A stretch of DNA of 41,939 nt from Armatimonadota bacterium (GCA_020846535.1 JADLDR010000180.1:1-41939); one strand, 5' to 3'; counted from the stretch's first letter, positions 17,014 to 25,179 are shown. The notes: a model not told the origin generated them from the sequence alone. Numbers and translations: made by a program.

Positions 17014-17040
17014 GGGTGGTCTGCAAGCCGTCTCACCGTA

Positions 17041-17661
17041 ATGAATAGCGCGCTCTTTTTTAAAGGACTGCTGATCGGGTTTTCGATAGCCGCTCCGGTG
17101 GGGCCAATCGGCGTACTCTGCATCCGGCGCACGCTGGCCCGGGGGCGGCTATCGGGCCTTGCGTCCGGGCTGGGAGCTGCCACCGCCGACGCGATCTACG
17201 GCTGCACGGCAGGCTTCGGGCTGACCTTCATCTCCTCGTTCCTCATCGGTCACCAGATATGGCTGCGCCTTCTGGGAGGGGCCTTTCTCTGCTACCTTGG
17301 CGTCAAAACGCTGCTGGCTCTGCCTGCGGAAAAGCCAGCGGAGGCCAACGGCAGGGGGCTTCTCGGGGACTACAGCTCAACCTGCTTTCTGACCCTCACG
17401 AATCCGCTGACCATCCTCTCCTTTACCGCGATATTCGCCGGGCTGGGCGTCGTCAGCCGGAGTTACGGCGGAGCGTTCGCGCTGGTCGGAGGCGTATTCA
17501 CCGGATCGGCGCTCTGGTGGGCCGCGCTGAGCGCTGGAGTCGGCCTGCTGCGGTCACGGTTCGACGCGCAGAAGATGCGATGGGTGAACCGGATATCGGG
17601 GATAGTGATCCTGGGATTCGGCCTGGCGGCGATGGGTTATGTGGTGCGCGGGTGGTTTTAG
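17041..17661 (+). CDS. LysE/RhtB-family amino-acid exporter
   Basis: A 206-residue inner-membrane protein with about six hydrophobic helices. The N-terminal GLLIGFSIAAPVGPIGVLCI is the conserved LysE-family signature (the PVGP motif), followed by GLGAATADAIYG and LTNPLTILSF. Such proteins export lysine, homoserine, threonine or related small molecules. The ribosome binding site upstream of ATG 17041 is weak. The gene starts 27 bases after the sugar isomerase and may be co-transcribed, but the substrate cannot be assigned; the physically distant dap genes are not evidence for lysine. Confidence 0.88.
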   Translation: MNSALFFKGLLIGFSIAAPVGPIGVLCIRRTLARGRLSGLASGLGAATADAIYGCTAGFGLTFISSFLIGHQIWLRLLGGAFLCYLGVKTLLALPAEKPAEANGRGLLGDYSSTCFLTLTNPLTILSFTAIFAGLGVVSRSYGGAFALVGGVFTGSALWWAALSAGVGLLRSRFDAQKMRWVNRISGIVILGFGLAAMGYVVRGWF

Positions 17662-17665
17662 TGAA

Positions 17666-17700
17666 TGCAACCGCCCTCAGCCCCCCGCCGGGCTTCGGCT
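17666..17700. repeat. Dispersed repeat, fragmentary copy D
   Basis: GCAACCGCCCTCAGCCCCCC followed by GCCGGGCTTCGGC matches the first hairpin of copy C (20510-20542) at nearly every position. The right arm and spacer are missing, so it is a truncated copy. The rest of the gap to 17805 shows nothing else recognisable. Confidence 0.65.
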
Positions 17701-17805
17701 GAACAGCTGATATATTCAGGGTCGCCGGAATGGAATTTCGGAGACCCCCAGGCCGTCAGGTTGATGGTTCGATTTCTCATCCCTTCTCAAATCGTCAGCA
17801 TCCCC

Positions 17806-18639
17806 CTAACCCACCGTTCCCCCCAGATGCCAGGCGCAGATGAGGAGGGCGGCGAAGAGGAGGGAGAGCCACATTTCCTGAAAGCCGATCTTGCGGATAG
17901 GAGGCTGGGGGGAGAGGTTTTTGAGTCCGCTGGCGGTGCGGACCAGGACGGGCGCGAAGGCCAGCGCCGCCAGGAGAGGCCAGTGGCCACCCATCACCCC
18001 GGCGGCCAGGAAAGCGGCGAGCAGCAGGTGATAGGCCACGCAGTAGCGGCCCAGGTAGAAGCGGTCCAGCCAGTCGGCGGGCTGCTTTTTCCGGTGGGCC
18101 GTATTGATCCACATCTTCACATAGAGGATGGTTCCCCCGAAGTAGAGTACATTCAGGAGCCACAGAAGCCATGCCTGCCCGTCCAGGCGGCCTGACGCTA
18201 CATAATAGGCGGCGGGCGCGGACAGGCTCAGTCCCAGCACCGCCAGAGCCTCCCCGCTTTCCGTCCGCTCGCGCCGCAGCCGCGCCAGGACGATACTCAA
18301 GGCAAAAAAGACGGCCCCGAATCCCGCCAGGTAGAGGAGATCCCAGTAGCCCAGGGGCCAGATCAGGGGCAGCCCCGCAATAGCCCCTGCCGCCCCATAG
18401 CGGGCCAGCCATCGCAACCCTTCCGCTTTCTGTCCGTCATCCCGCCCGGCCCAGACCGCTTTGGCGGCCATCACCGCCGCGAAGCGGGCCAGGTAGAAGG
18501 CGGTCAGCGATACGAGCAGCAGCAGCATCGCTGCCGGAAACCTCCCCGCAACCCCTGCCGCAATCACGAACGGAACCAGCAGCATACCCCAGGCTCCATG
18601 TTCCCTGGGCAAAAGAAGGCGTTTCGATGTTTGCTTCAT
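17806..18639 (-). CDS. YwiC-like integral membrane protein
   Basis: A 277-residue polytopic membrane protein with about eight hydrophobic helices. The N-terminal LLLPREHGAWGMLLVPF is the hallmark of the YwiC-like family, whose function is unknown. A conserved cytoplasmic segment ADWLDRFYLGRY and several Arg-rich loops are present. ATG 18639 follows GGGAGATCG. It diverges from the iron-regulated dtxR-feoB block, and the two divergent promoters abut between 18678 and 18739, so a regulator bound there could affect both. Confidence 0.8.
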   Translation of the reverse strand: MKQTSKRLLLPREHGAWGMLLVPFVIAAGVAGRFPAAMLLLLVSLTAFYLARFAAVMAAKAVWAGRDDGQKAEGLRWLARYGAAGAIAGLPLIWPLGYWDLLYLAGFGAVFFALSIVLARLRRERTESGEALAVLGLSLSAPAAYYVASGRLDGQAWLLWLLNVLYFGGTILYVKMWINTAHRKKQPADWLDRFYLGRYCVAYHLLLAAFLAAGVMGGHWPLLAALAFAPVLVRTASGLKNLSPQPPIRKIGFQEMWLSLLFAALLICAWHLGGTVG

Positions 18640-18677
18640 GATAGCGATCTCCCAGCCGGATATTTCGAATTCAATTT

Positions 18678-18707
18678 ATTATATTTTCTAAATATAAAAC
18701 TTGTCAA
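18678..18707 (-). promoter_or_regulatory. Promoter of the YwiC-like gene
   Basis: On the minus strand TTGACA (18707-18702) and TATAAT (18683-18678) are separated by 18 bases. Both hexamers are perfect consensus. The expected transcription start is about 32 bases before ATG 18639. Confidence 0.75.
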
Positions 18708-18710
18708 GCC

Positions 18711-18739
18711 TTGACGAAAAGGCGGGAAGGCGGTATAAT
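18711..18739 (+). promoter_or_regulatory. Promoter of the dtxR-like/feoB block
   Basis: TTGACG (18711-18716) and TATAAT (18734-18739) are 17 bases apart. This sigma-70 promoter is back to back with the divergent YwiC promoter and is followed immediately by a palindrome resembling a DtxR-family operator. Confidence 0.8.
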
Positions 18740-18749
18740 AAGAATGGAA

Positions 18750-18765
18750 TTTAGCCTATCCTAAA
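18750..18765. promoter_or_regulatory. Candidate DtxR/MntR-type operator
   Basis: TTTAGCCTATCCTAAA is an imperfect palindrome (TTTAG...CTAAA), similar to DtxR/IdeR boxes of the TTAGG...CCTAA type. It covers the predicted transcription start of the adjacent DtxR-family gene, so binding would block transcription and give metal-dependent autoregulation. The assignment rests on resemblance and position only. Confidence 0.45.
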
Positions 18766-18787
18766 AAATAATTTTGGCGGCAAAAAA

Positions 18788-19453
18788 ATGCACACTCAGG
18801 CGATTGAGGATTATCTGAAAACCGTCTATGAGATTCAGACCCGGCAGGACGAGGTGACCACTACGGGTCTGGCGGAGCGGCTTGGTGTGACGCCCGCATC
18901 GGTGACCGGGATGGTCAAGAAGCTGGCGGAGATGAATCTGGTGGTCTACGAGCGATACCGGAATGTGGTTTTGACCGAAGCCGGGGTGAAGCTGGCCCTG
19001 GAGGTGCTGAGACACCATCGGCTGGTGGAACTCTATCTGGCGCAGGCATTGGGCGTACCATGGGATCAGGTTCATGCCGAGGCGGAAAAGTGGGAGCATG
19101 TCCTCTCGGAAGACCTGGAGGACAGGATGGATGCCCTCCTGGGCTATCCGACCTCCGACCCTCACGGTTCCCCGATTCCCTCTCGCGACGGGACCCTGCC
19201 CTGGGTGGCTCAGGACCGCTTGAGCGATATGGCTGCCGGACAGACAGCCACCATCTCGGAGATCATTGACGAAGATCCGGCCCTGCTGCGCTATGCGGGC
19301 GGCCTGGGCCTCTACCCGCAGGTGCGGGTGACGATCATCGAGACGGCCCCTTTCGACGGTCCGGTGACGGTGAGGGTGGGAGATACCGACCGGATGGTGG
19401 GCCGAGCCGCCGCCAGCCGGATCTATGTGAGCGATATCAGGGAGGATCGGTGA
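18788..19453 (+). CDS. DtxR/MntR-family metal-dependent transcriptional regulator
   Basis: A 221-residue regulator with an N-terminal winged helix (AIEDYLKTVYEI; recognition helix near TPASVTGMVKKLAEM), a dimerisation/metal domain (HHRLVELYLAQALG, VHAEAEKWEHVLS) and a C-terminal SH3-like FeoA domain (about residues 145-218). In the metal motif the position that is Cys102 in DtxR is Glu, as in MntR-like proteins, so manganese or iron could be the co-repressor. The Shine-Dalgarno sequence is weak. The gene is followed after 1 base by a second DtxR-like gene and then feoB, so it probably represses this ferrous-iron uptake operon. Confidence 0.9.
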   Translation: MHTQAIEDYLKTVYEIQTRQDEVTTTGLAERLGVTPASVTGMVKKLAEMNLVVYERYRNVVLTEAGVKLALEVLRHHRLVELYLAQALGVPWDQVHAEAEKWEHVLSEDLEDRMDALLGYPTSDPHGSPIPSRDGTLPWVAQDRLSDMAAGQTATISEIIDEDPALLRYAGGLGLYPQVRVTIIETAPFDGPVTVRVGDTDRMVGRAAASRIYVSDIREDR

Positions 19454-19454
19454 T

Positions 19455-20501
19455 ATGGAAACGATGCTGCCGGCTTTGCTCTTCGGGCTGACCCTGGCGG
19501 GCCTGGTATGGTACGGGCGCGCCTTTGTAACGCGCTGGCTCCAGCAGCGATGGCTGGCGTCGCGGGAAGCGATGGAAGACAGCCTGATGTTTTTACACCA
19601 CCGCCAGCTTGAGGGAAGGCCCGCGACCCTGGAATCGCTGGCTGCCGGGCTGGATGTAGAGGCGGACCTGGCGCAAAAGCTTGCGGCCCGCCTGAGAGAA
19701 CAAGGCTTGCTGGAGCCGGAAGGGGATGGGATCCTCCTCACAGGAGGGGGTCTCCGGCTGGCCGTTCAGGTGATCCGGGCGCACCGCCTCTTCGAACGCT
19801 ATCTGGCGGATGAAACCTCCGTTCCCATGGAGGAGATCCACCGCCGGGCGCACAAGCTGGAACACACCCTCTCCCCCGAAGACCTGAACCGGCTCGATGC
19901 CTATATGGGCCATCCTGCCTCTGACCCCCATGGGGACGCCATCCCGGACGCCGCCGGGGAGATCCCTCATGTGGAGTCGCATCTCATCCTGGAGTGGCCT
20001 GTCGGAAAACCGGCGCGAATCGTTCATATCGAAGACGAGCCGCCCGACCTCTATGCCCAGATCGTCGCTGAGGGGCTGGCCCCCGGGATGGTGGTGGAGG
20101 TCGTGGAGTCCACCGAGCAGCGCATCGTTCTGGAAAGTGAACTGGAAGAGCACGTGCTGGCTCCGGCAGTGGCGGCCCATATCTCCGTCTGTGAAGCGGT
20201 TCCATCGGCTGGCCCGGCGGCCATTCCCCTGAGCAGCCTGAAGATCGGGGAACGCAGGCGCGTGGTTGGGCTGGACAGCGCCTGTCAGGGCCTGACGCGC
20301 CGCCGCTTTCTGGATCTGGGCCTCACTCCCGGAACGGTGATCGAACCCGTCATGCAAAGCCCTCTCGGCGAGCCAACGGCCTACCGCATCCGTGGCTCTC
20401 GCATCGCCCTGAGACGCGAACAGGCCGACCTGATCCTGGTGGAGCCGGTGGATTCAGGGCAACAAACGCCGTTAGAGTCTGTGGGAAGAGCAGCTTCGTG
20501 A
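19455..20501 (+). CDS. Membrane-anchored DtxR-like protein with two FeoA domains
   Basis: A 348-residue protein with an unusual layout. Residues about 4-22 form one transmembrane helix. Residues about 40-100 are a winged-helix-like domain (ATLESLAAGLDVEADLAQKL), and 105-150 a DtxR-type dimerisation domain (IRAHRLFERYL, IHRRAHKLEHTLS). Two FeoA/SH3-like domains follow at about 175-245 and 252-330, the last being a clear FeoA (RRRFLDLGLTPGTVIEPV, YRIRGSRIALRREQADLI). One DtxR metal-ligand position is altered (RRAHKLEH, with His where Cys or Glu is expected). GGGAGG precedes ATG 19455. Lying between a DtxR regulator and feoB, it probably supplies the FeoA function at the membrane; whether it also binds DNA is unclear. 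Confidence 0.82.
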   Translation: METMLPALLFGLTLAGLVWYGRAFVTRWLQQRWLASREAMEDSLMFLHHRQLEGRPATLESLAAGLDVEADLAQKLAARLREQGLLEPEGDGILLTGGGLRLAVQVIRAHRLFERYLADETSVPMEEIHRRAHKLEHTLSPEDLNRLDAYMGHPASDPHGDAIPDAAGEIPHVESHLILEWPVGKPARIVHIEDEPPDLYAQIVAEGLAPGMVVEVVESTEQRIVLESELEEHVLAPAVAAHISVCEAVPSAGPAAIPLSSLKIGERRRVVGLDSACQGLTRRRFLDLGLTPGTVIEPVMQSPLGEPTAYRIRGSRIALRREQADLILVEPVDSGQQTPLESVGRAAS

Positions 20502-20510
20502 TTTTCGAAG

Positions 20511-20618
20511 CAACCGCCCCCAGTCCCCCGCCGGGCTTCGGCGGGGGGAGTAGACTGTGGGTGCTTTGATCAATCTTTTAAAGATACGCACGACCTCAGC
20601 CCCCCTTAGCAAGGGGGG
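20511..20618. repeat. Dispersed repeat copy C plus hairpin upstream of feoB
   Basis: Copy C has a perfect 9-bp hairpin (20525-20533 with 20539-20547, loop GGCTT) and then a spacer similar to copy A (TAGACTGTGGGTGCTTTGAT, AATCTTTTAAAG). Beyond it CCCCCCTT/AAGGGGGG (20600-20607 with 20611-20618) forms a second hairpin 21 bases before feoB. The pair could attenuate transcription between the regulator genes and feoB. Confidence 0.65.
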
Positions 20619-20639
20619 GTATTTTGAAGGAAACCTTAT

Positions 20640-22835
20640 ATGAATACAACCCCTACCATTCCGGGGCATCATTGCGAATCGTGCGCCCTTAAAGAACACC
20701 TGGTGCAGATGGGCATTCGGCTGGGGGAGTTCGATTATGTGGTGGCTCTGGCAGGCAACCCGAATGTCGGCAAAAGCACGGTGTTCAATGCCCTGACCGG
20801 GCTCAAGCAGCATACCGGCAACTGGCCCGGGAAGACCGTTACCCGGGCGGAGGGCGGCTTTGCCTTCAACGGTAAAAGGTATAAAATCGTCGATTTACCG
20901 GGCACCTATTCCCTGCTCTCCGCCTCGGTGGACGAGGAAGTGGCCCGCGATCTTCTTCTTTTCGGCAAGCCGGATTGCACCATCATTGTTGTGGACGCGA
21001 CCATGCTGGAGCGAAACCTGAACCTGGTGTTCCAGACTCTGGAGATTACCGACCAGGCTGTGGTCTGCCTGAACCTGATGGACGAGGCAGAGCGCAAGGG
21101 GCTGGATGTGGATCACCGCGCCCTGGCCCGCGACCTCGGGGTTCCGGTCGTGCCCACGGCGGCCCGGCAGGGAGAAGGGCTGGGCCTCCTGATGCAGACT
21201 GTGGCGAGCGTGGTTCAGGGGCAGATCAAAAACAGCCCCCGCCGCATTCGCCCCACGGAGAATGTCCGTCAGGCTCTTGAGGAGATCGTTCCTGCCATCG
21301 AGTCTCATTATCCCGGGTTGCCGAATGCGCGATGGGTGGCGATGCGGCTGCTGGACGGCGACTACAGCGTCCGCCAATCGGTCGAAAGCGGAGAACTCCT
21401 GAAGCTGACCGATGAGAACGCCCCGCCGGAAGCCCTCGAAAAGGCGAAGAGCGGTTCCCATACCGTCCTCTCCCGCGCCGATGCCCTCCAGAGGACGCTG
21501 GACCGTTCGTTTCGCGACCAGATGGTGGAAGCGATGTATGCCGAGGCGGAAACCCTTGCCCGCCGGGCCGCCCGCCCGAAAGGGGAGGGGCGCTTCGACC
21601 TGGACCAGCGGATCGACCGGATCGTAACCTCTCGCGTCTGGGGCCTGCCGATCATGGCCCTGATGCTGGCCGCCATTTTCTGGATCACGATCCAGGGGGC
21701 GAACGTTCCTTCCGGCCTTCTAGCCGACGGGCTGTTCTGGATCGAAGGGCAGGGAGCCGCCCTCTTCGAACGTATCGGGTCGCCGTGGTGGCTGACCGGG
21801 TTTTTGTGGCACGGCGTCTACCGCGGTCTGGCCTGGGTGGTGGCGGTCATGCTGCCCCCGATGGCGATTTTCTTCCCGATCTTCACCATCCTGGAGGACC
21901 TGGGCTACCTTCCCCGAGTGGCTTTCAACCTGGACAGGTTCTTCAAAAAGGCCGGGGCGCACGGCAAGCAATCCCTGACGATGAGCATGGGCCTGGGCTG
22001 CAACGCCGCCGGAGTGGTCGCCACCCGCATCATCGATTCACCCCGCGAGCGTCTGATCGCTATCCTGACCAACAATTTTATGCCCTGCAACGGGCGATGG
22101 CCCACCCTGATCATGCTGGCCTCTCTCTTCGTGGCCGCCTCCTTCCCCCCCGGCTTCACAGCTCTGGCGGCAGCCGGGTCCCTGATGGCCGTGGTGCTGA
22201 TCGGGGTGGCGGTAACTCTTTTGGTGTCGGCTTTTCTCTCCCGCACCATCCTGAAAGGCGAAGCCAGCAGCTTCACCCTGGAACTCCCTCCCTACCGCAA
22301 GCCCAATGTCTGGCAGGTGCTTTACACCTCTCTGATCGACCGGACGTTCCTGGTACTCTGGCGGGCGGCGGTGATGGCCGCGCCTGCGGGCGGAGTCATC
22401 TGGCTCATGAGCAATATCCATGTGTCGGGCCACAGCCTCACCGCCTGGGTTTCCGGCTGGCTGGAGCCTGTGGGAAGGGCGGTCGGCCTGGACGGAGTGA
22501 TCCTGCTGGCCTATATCATCGCCATCCCCGCCAACGAAATCGTCGTGCCCACCATCATCATGGCCTACACCGGAGCCAGCGCCATGAGCGATATGGAGAG
22601 CCTGGGCCAACTGCGAAATCTACTGATCGGCCAGCAGGGATGGACCCTTATGACCGCCATCAGCCTGATGCTCTTTTCCCTGCTGCACAACCCGTGTTCC
22701 ACCACGCTGCTGACCATCTACCAGGAAACCAAGAGCCTCAAATGGGCTGTCATCGGCGGCCTCCTGCCGCTCGCGATTGCCTTTGGCTTGCTGCTGGCGT
22801 TGACTCAGGTGGTGAGGCTGTTGTTTTCAATTTGA
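20640..22835 (+). CDS. feoB: Ferrous iron transport protein B
   Basis: FeoB imports Fe(II) across the inner membrane and is controlled by its cytoplasmic GTPase domain. The 731-residue protein has G1 GNPNVGKST (about 39-47), G3 DLPGTYSLL and G4 NLMDEAE, then a guanine-dissociation-inhibitor-like stretch, and from about residue 335 the polytopic Gate/FeoB_C core with LPRVAFNLDRFFKKAGAHGK, SLTMSMGLGCNAAGV and NNFMPCNGRWP, including the conserved Cys residues. The extra N-terminus HHCESCALKEH holds a Cys-x-x-Cys flanked by His, not typical of FeoB and possibly metal-binding. GAAGGAAA precedes ATG 20640. The preceding gene encodes fused FeoA domains, so no separate feoA is needed. Confidence 0.96.
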   Translation: MNTTPTIPGHHCESCALKEHLVQMGIRLGEFDYVVALAGNPNVGKSTVFNALTGLKQHTGNWPGKTVTRAEGGFAFNGKRYKIVDLPGTYSLLSASVDEEVARDLLLFGKPDCTIIVVDATMLERNLNLVFQTLEITDQAVVCLNLMDEAERKGLDVDHRALARDLGVPVVPTAARQGEGLGLLMQTVASVVQGQIKNSPRRIRPTENVRQALEEIVPAIESHYPGLPNARWVAMRLLDGDYSVRQSVESGELLKLTDENAPPEALEKAKSGSHTVLSRADALQRTLDRSFRDQMVEAMYAEAETLARRAARPKGEGRFDLDQRIDRIVTSRVWGLPIMALMLAAIFWITIQGANVPSGLLADGLFWIEGQGAALFERIGSPWWLTGFLWHGVYRGLAWVVAVMLPPMAIFFPIFTILEDLGYLPRVAFNLDRFFKKAGAHGKQSLTMSMGLGCNAAGVVATRIIDSPRERLIAILTNNFMPCNGRWPTLIMLASLFVAASFPPGFTALAAAGSLMAVVLIGVAVTLLVSAFLSRTILKGEASSFTLELPPYRKPNVWQVLYTSLIDRTFLVLWRAAVMAAPAGGVIWLMSNIHVSGHSLTAWVSGWLEPVGRAVGLDGVILLAYIIAIPANEIVVPTIIMAYTGASAMSDMESLGQLRNLLIGQQGWTLMTAISLMLFSLLHNPCSTTLLTIYQETKSLKWAVIGGLLPLAIAFGLLLALTQVVRLLFSI

Positions 22836-22837
22836 GG

Positions 22838-22863
22838 AAGGGGCGTCTGTCTGTACGCCCCTT
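22838..22863 (+). terminator. Terminator-like hairpin after feoB
   Basis: AAGGGGCGT (22838-22846) and ACGCCCCTT (22855-22863) form a perfect 9-bp stem with an 8-base loop, starting 3 bases after the feoB stop. There is only a weak T-tract. The following 175 bases, up to the promoter at 23039, contain no gene that I can support and look AT-rich. Confidence 0.65.
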
Positions 22864-23038
22864 GGGATTGTTGGCTTCCGGATAGCCCCATGACTACGCT
22901 GTAAAACCACGCTTTGCCTCTCATTATCTCTCTAATAGTGATCTCTTCTCCTATTTCATAGCTCCCGTTCGCACGACTCACAGAAAGGTGAGTGGTCCAA
23001 TATTGATCACATCTTAACGGAGCTTTTGTTGTTTTTTG

Positions 23039-23067
23039 TTGACATCAGAACATCATCGTGGTAGAAT
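23039..23067 (+). promoter_or_regulatory. Sigma-70 promoter of the beta-propeller gene
   Basis: TTGACA (23039-23044) and TAGAAT (23062-23067) are separated by 17 bases. Predicted transcription starts near 23075, giving a leader of about 155 bases before ATG 23230. The leader has no recognised riboswitch or gene. Confidence 0.7.
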
Positions 23068-23229
23068 CCACAAAATTAATATTATTCCCAAAGCGGGTTT
23101 TGCTATAAAATCGAAATCTTTCCACTTGTCTCGGCGAACCAACAACAGGTTGCTCAAAGAGTCCATCAAGCGATGGACGAACATGTCAAAAACCGATCTC
23201 GAACACGCTAAGTCTGGAGGTGTGCTGCC

Positions 23230-24660
23230 ATGAAAAAGTGTCGCTGGCTTTCAGCTATTTGCCTTGGGGCAGGACTCGTTCTCATGCTCAGCCTAGCCCC
23301 GCCTATTTCCCAAGGACAGTCTCAGTCGGAGTCCCTACAGTTGGGAGGTCTGTACTGGTACACGCCTGATGTCATTATGTTCTTTGGCTCCCCGTATGAG
23401 AATCCTGTCGAAAGCCAATGCGGCTACTATCGCCTGCAAATCTCTACAAGAACAGTTCAGAAGGTCATGGATGTAGACACCACCACAAAGCTCTTTCATA
23501 ACGCCTCGCCGAATGGCAGCCTGATTGCCTACAGCTATGGCGATGACGAAACCCCTCCCGACCAGGCAGGCTTGTATGTCATGAACCCCGATGGCTCCAA
23601 TCCGCGCCGCGTCTGTTACCTCTACCCTCAGGGCATCAGCGCCGCCTGGCTTCCTGGCAACCAGACGATGGCCTACGTTGGCTCCGAGTCTGTTCCAAAT
23701 GCCAGTGATAACCGTGACTTCCTGTATACCGTCAACATCGACACCGGCCAGCGGATTGGCTCCTATCGCCTTGATCCCACGCCTTCCTGTGACACCGATC
23801 TGCACCCGGAGCTACCGCCCGAACAGACGGCCTGTGCCCAGCGGTGTAATGCCGGGCAACCTTGTATCCTGGAGGAGAGGCCTCCGTATCCCCATAGTTC
23901 CGGTCACTACTTTTTCTTCCCCGATGGACGAAACATTCTGTTTCAGGGAGACCAGTATCACAACTTCTTCAGTTTCAACCTGGACACACTGGCAGCCGAG
24001 CAGCTTTTGTTTTTCGGGGAAGGGGTCGTCAGTCCGTCTCCTGATGATTTTGAACTTGCTCCTGATGGCACTGCTATTACCTCGGCTCTAAGTAATACAA
24101 GATTAGCTGTTATGAATGTAGAGGGGACTCTGCTCTGGGAGCTTCAGGAACCCCTCATGCCCGGCGCACCTGAATCAGACCATCATTCGCCCACCTGGTC
24201 GCGGGACAGTCAGAAGATCGCCTTTGTGCGGAATACGGTGTTTCCTCCCGATGTCCCGGAAGATCAGCCCTGGGAAGTCACCATTAGTGCTGTTCAAAAC
24301 CAGATCTGGATCGTCAACCGGAACGGCACCCAGGTGCAAAAGGTCGCCGACCTCTGGGTCGATGGCAGCGGCCAGGTCATCAACCTGGCGGCGAACCTGC
24401 CCAAAGAGAAACGCTACTATGCCGCCCGCAAGAAGGTCATCCGCCTGGCGCGGAAGCCCCCTGCGCGAGGGCATACGGTGGCCTCTTCGGGCAAGCGCCC
24501 GTCGGGGCCAGAGCAGCCGAAGCTCTCCCCTCGGGTGTTAGCGGCATCGGAGCATCAAGACCCCAGGCCCTTCCTCCTGTGGGGCAGCCTCCTGCTGGGA
24601 GGCGGGCTGGCGTGGTATGGGATACGCCACTATCGGAACCGGAACCATGGCGATAGTTAG
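23230..24660 (+). CDS. Exported WD40-like/TolB-type beta-propeller protein with C-terminal membrane anchor
   Basis: A 476-residue protein with a Sec signal peptide (about 1-29, ending ISQGQ), repeated TolB/PD40-like blades (SPNGSLIAYSYG, GLYVMNPDGSNPRRV, SPTWSRDSQKIAFVRN, QIWIVNRNGTQVQKVADL), a basic linker, and one C-terminal transmembrane helix (LLWGSLLLGGGLAWYGI) with a short basic tail. It is probably displayed outside the inner membrane. A Cys-rich insert (CDTDLHPELPPEQTACAQRC) lies in mid-sequence. GGAGG precedes ATG 23230, and the gene has its own promoter. Its base use looks less GC-rich than its neighbours, which may indicate transfer. Function unknown. Confidence 0.75.
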   Translation: MKKCRWLSAICLGAGLVLMLSLAPPISQGQSQSESLQLGGLYWYTPDVIMFFGSPYENPVESQCGYYRLQISTRTVQKVMDVDTTTKLFHNASPNGSLIAYSYGDDETPPDQAGLYVMNPDGSNPRRVCYLYPQGISAAWLPGNQTMAYVGSESVPNASDNRDFLYTVNIDTGQRIGSYRLDPTPSCDTDLHPELPPEQTACAQRCNAGQPCILEERPPYPHSSGHYFFFPDGRNILFQGDQYHNFFSFNLDTLAAEQLLFFGEGVVSPSPDDFELAPDGTAITSALSNTRLAVMNVEGTLLWELQEPLMPGAPESDHHSPTWSRDSQKIAFVRNTVFPPDVPEDQPWEVTISAVQNQIWIVNRNGTQVQKVADLWVDGSGQVINLAANLPKEKRYYAARKKVIRLARKPPARGHTVASSGKRPSGPEQPKLSPRVLAASEHQDPRPFLLWGSLLLGGGLAWYGIRHYRNRNHGDS

Positions 24661-24734
24661 AGGCTGATAGTTTGCAACAAGTATTGCACCTTCATGAAAG
24701 GGGGCGCACCTCAATGGCATGGCCCTGAAAGACA

Positions 24735-24773
24735 AAAGCCTCCACTCGTTTCTTTCTTGCGAGCGGAGGCTTT
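24735..24773. terminator. Bidirectional intrinsic terminator
   Basis: AAAGCCTCC (24735-24743) pairs with GGAGGCTTT (24765-24773), extended inwards by CTCG/CGAG after one mismatch. GGGTTTT follows on the plus strand and TTTTGTC on the minus strand. It lies between the plus-strand propeller gene and a small minus-strand ORF. Confidence 0.75.
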
Positions 24774-24834
24774 GGGTTTTCGGGTTAGCGCGGCGCAGGC
24801 GGGAGAGTGGGAGGAATCGTTGGTGGAGGAATCG

Positions 24835-25011
24835 CTACGCGACCTGGCGCAGCTTGGCTACCTGCTCGTCCATGACTTTGAGCATGGCTTGGATATAGTC
24901 GACGGCTTCCAACTCGATTTGCTCTTCCCCGCTGTGCCCGCGAACGTCTTCGGGATAATCTTCGATGATTCCTTCTCTGATCACCTTCTTGCAGAAGCCT
25001 CCGATTCCCAT
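24835..25011 (-). CDS. Small hypothetical protein, 58 residues
   Basis: An open frame of 58 codons from ATG 25011 to TAG 24835. The protein starts MGIGGFCKKVIREGIIEDYP and ends in an amphipathic helix (VDYIQAMLKVMDEQVAKLRQ), with many charged residues, as in a soluble helical protein. Codon choice resembles the neighbours, and the bidirectional terminator at 24735-24773 lies correctly downstream. No strong Shine-Dalgarno sequence is visible, which lowers confidence. Family not recognised. An overlapping plus-strand frame (24694-25020) reads as low-complexity antisense. Confidence 0.5.
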   Translation of the reverse strand: MGIGGFCKKVIREGIIEDYPEDVRGHSGEEQIELEAVDYIQAMLKVMDEQVAKLRQVA

Positions 25012-25179
25012 TGTCGCTAAAGGCTGGAGTGCAATAAGAGCCTATCTCGATAGGCGGCCTTGGAGGCGATTCGGAACGTGAACACCTCAGCAGGAGTTCC
25101 CACCCAGGTATCGAATGATCTGGAAGAGATCCGTTGAATCCGTATGGACCCAGCGGGGTACGGCAGGAAGGAGCTTCTC

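Noticed and set aside
23036..23233. 65-residue ORF upstream of the propeller gene
   Set aside because: It begins inside the -35 box of a good promoter and lies in the leader; no ribosome binding site or recognisable protein features.
24694..25020. 108-residue plus-strand ORF
   Set aside because: It runs through the terminator hairpin at 24735-24773 and is antisense to a more protein-like 58-codon frame.
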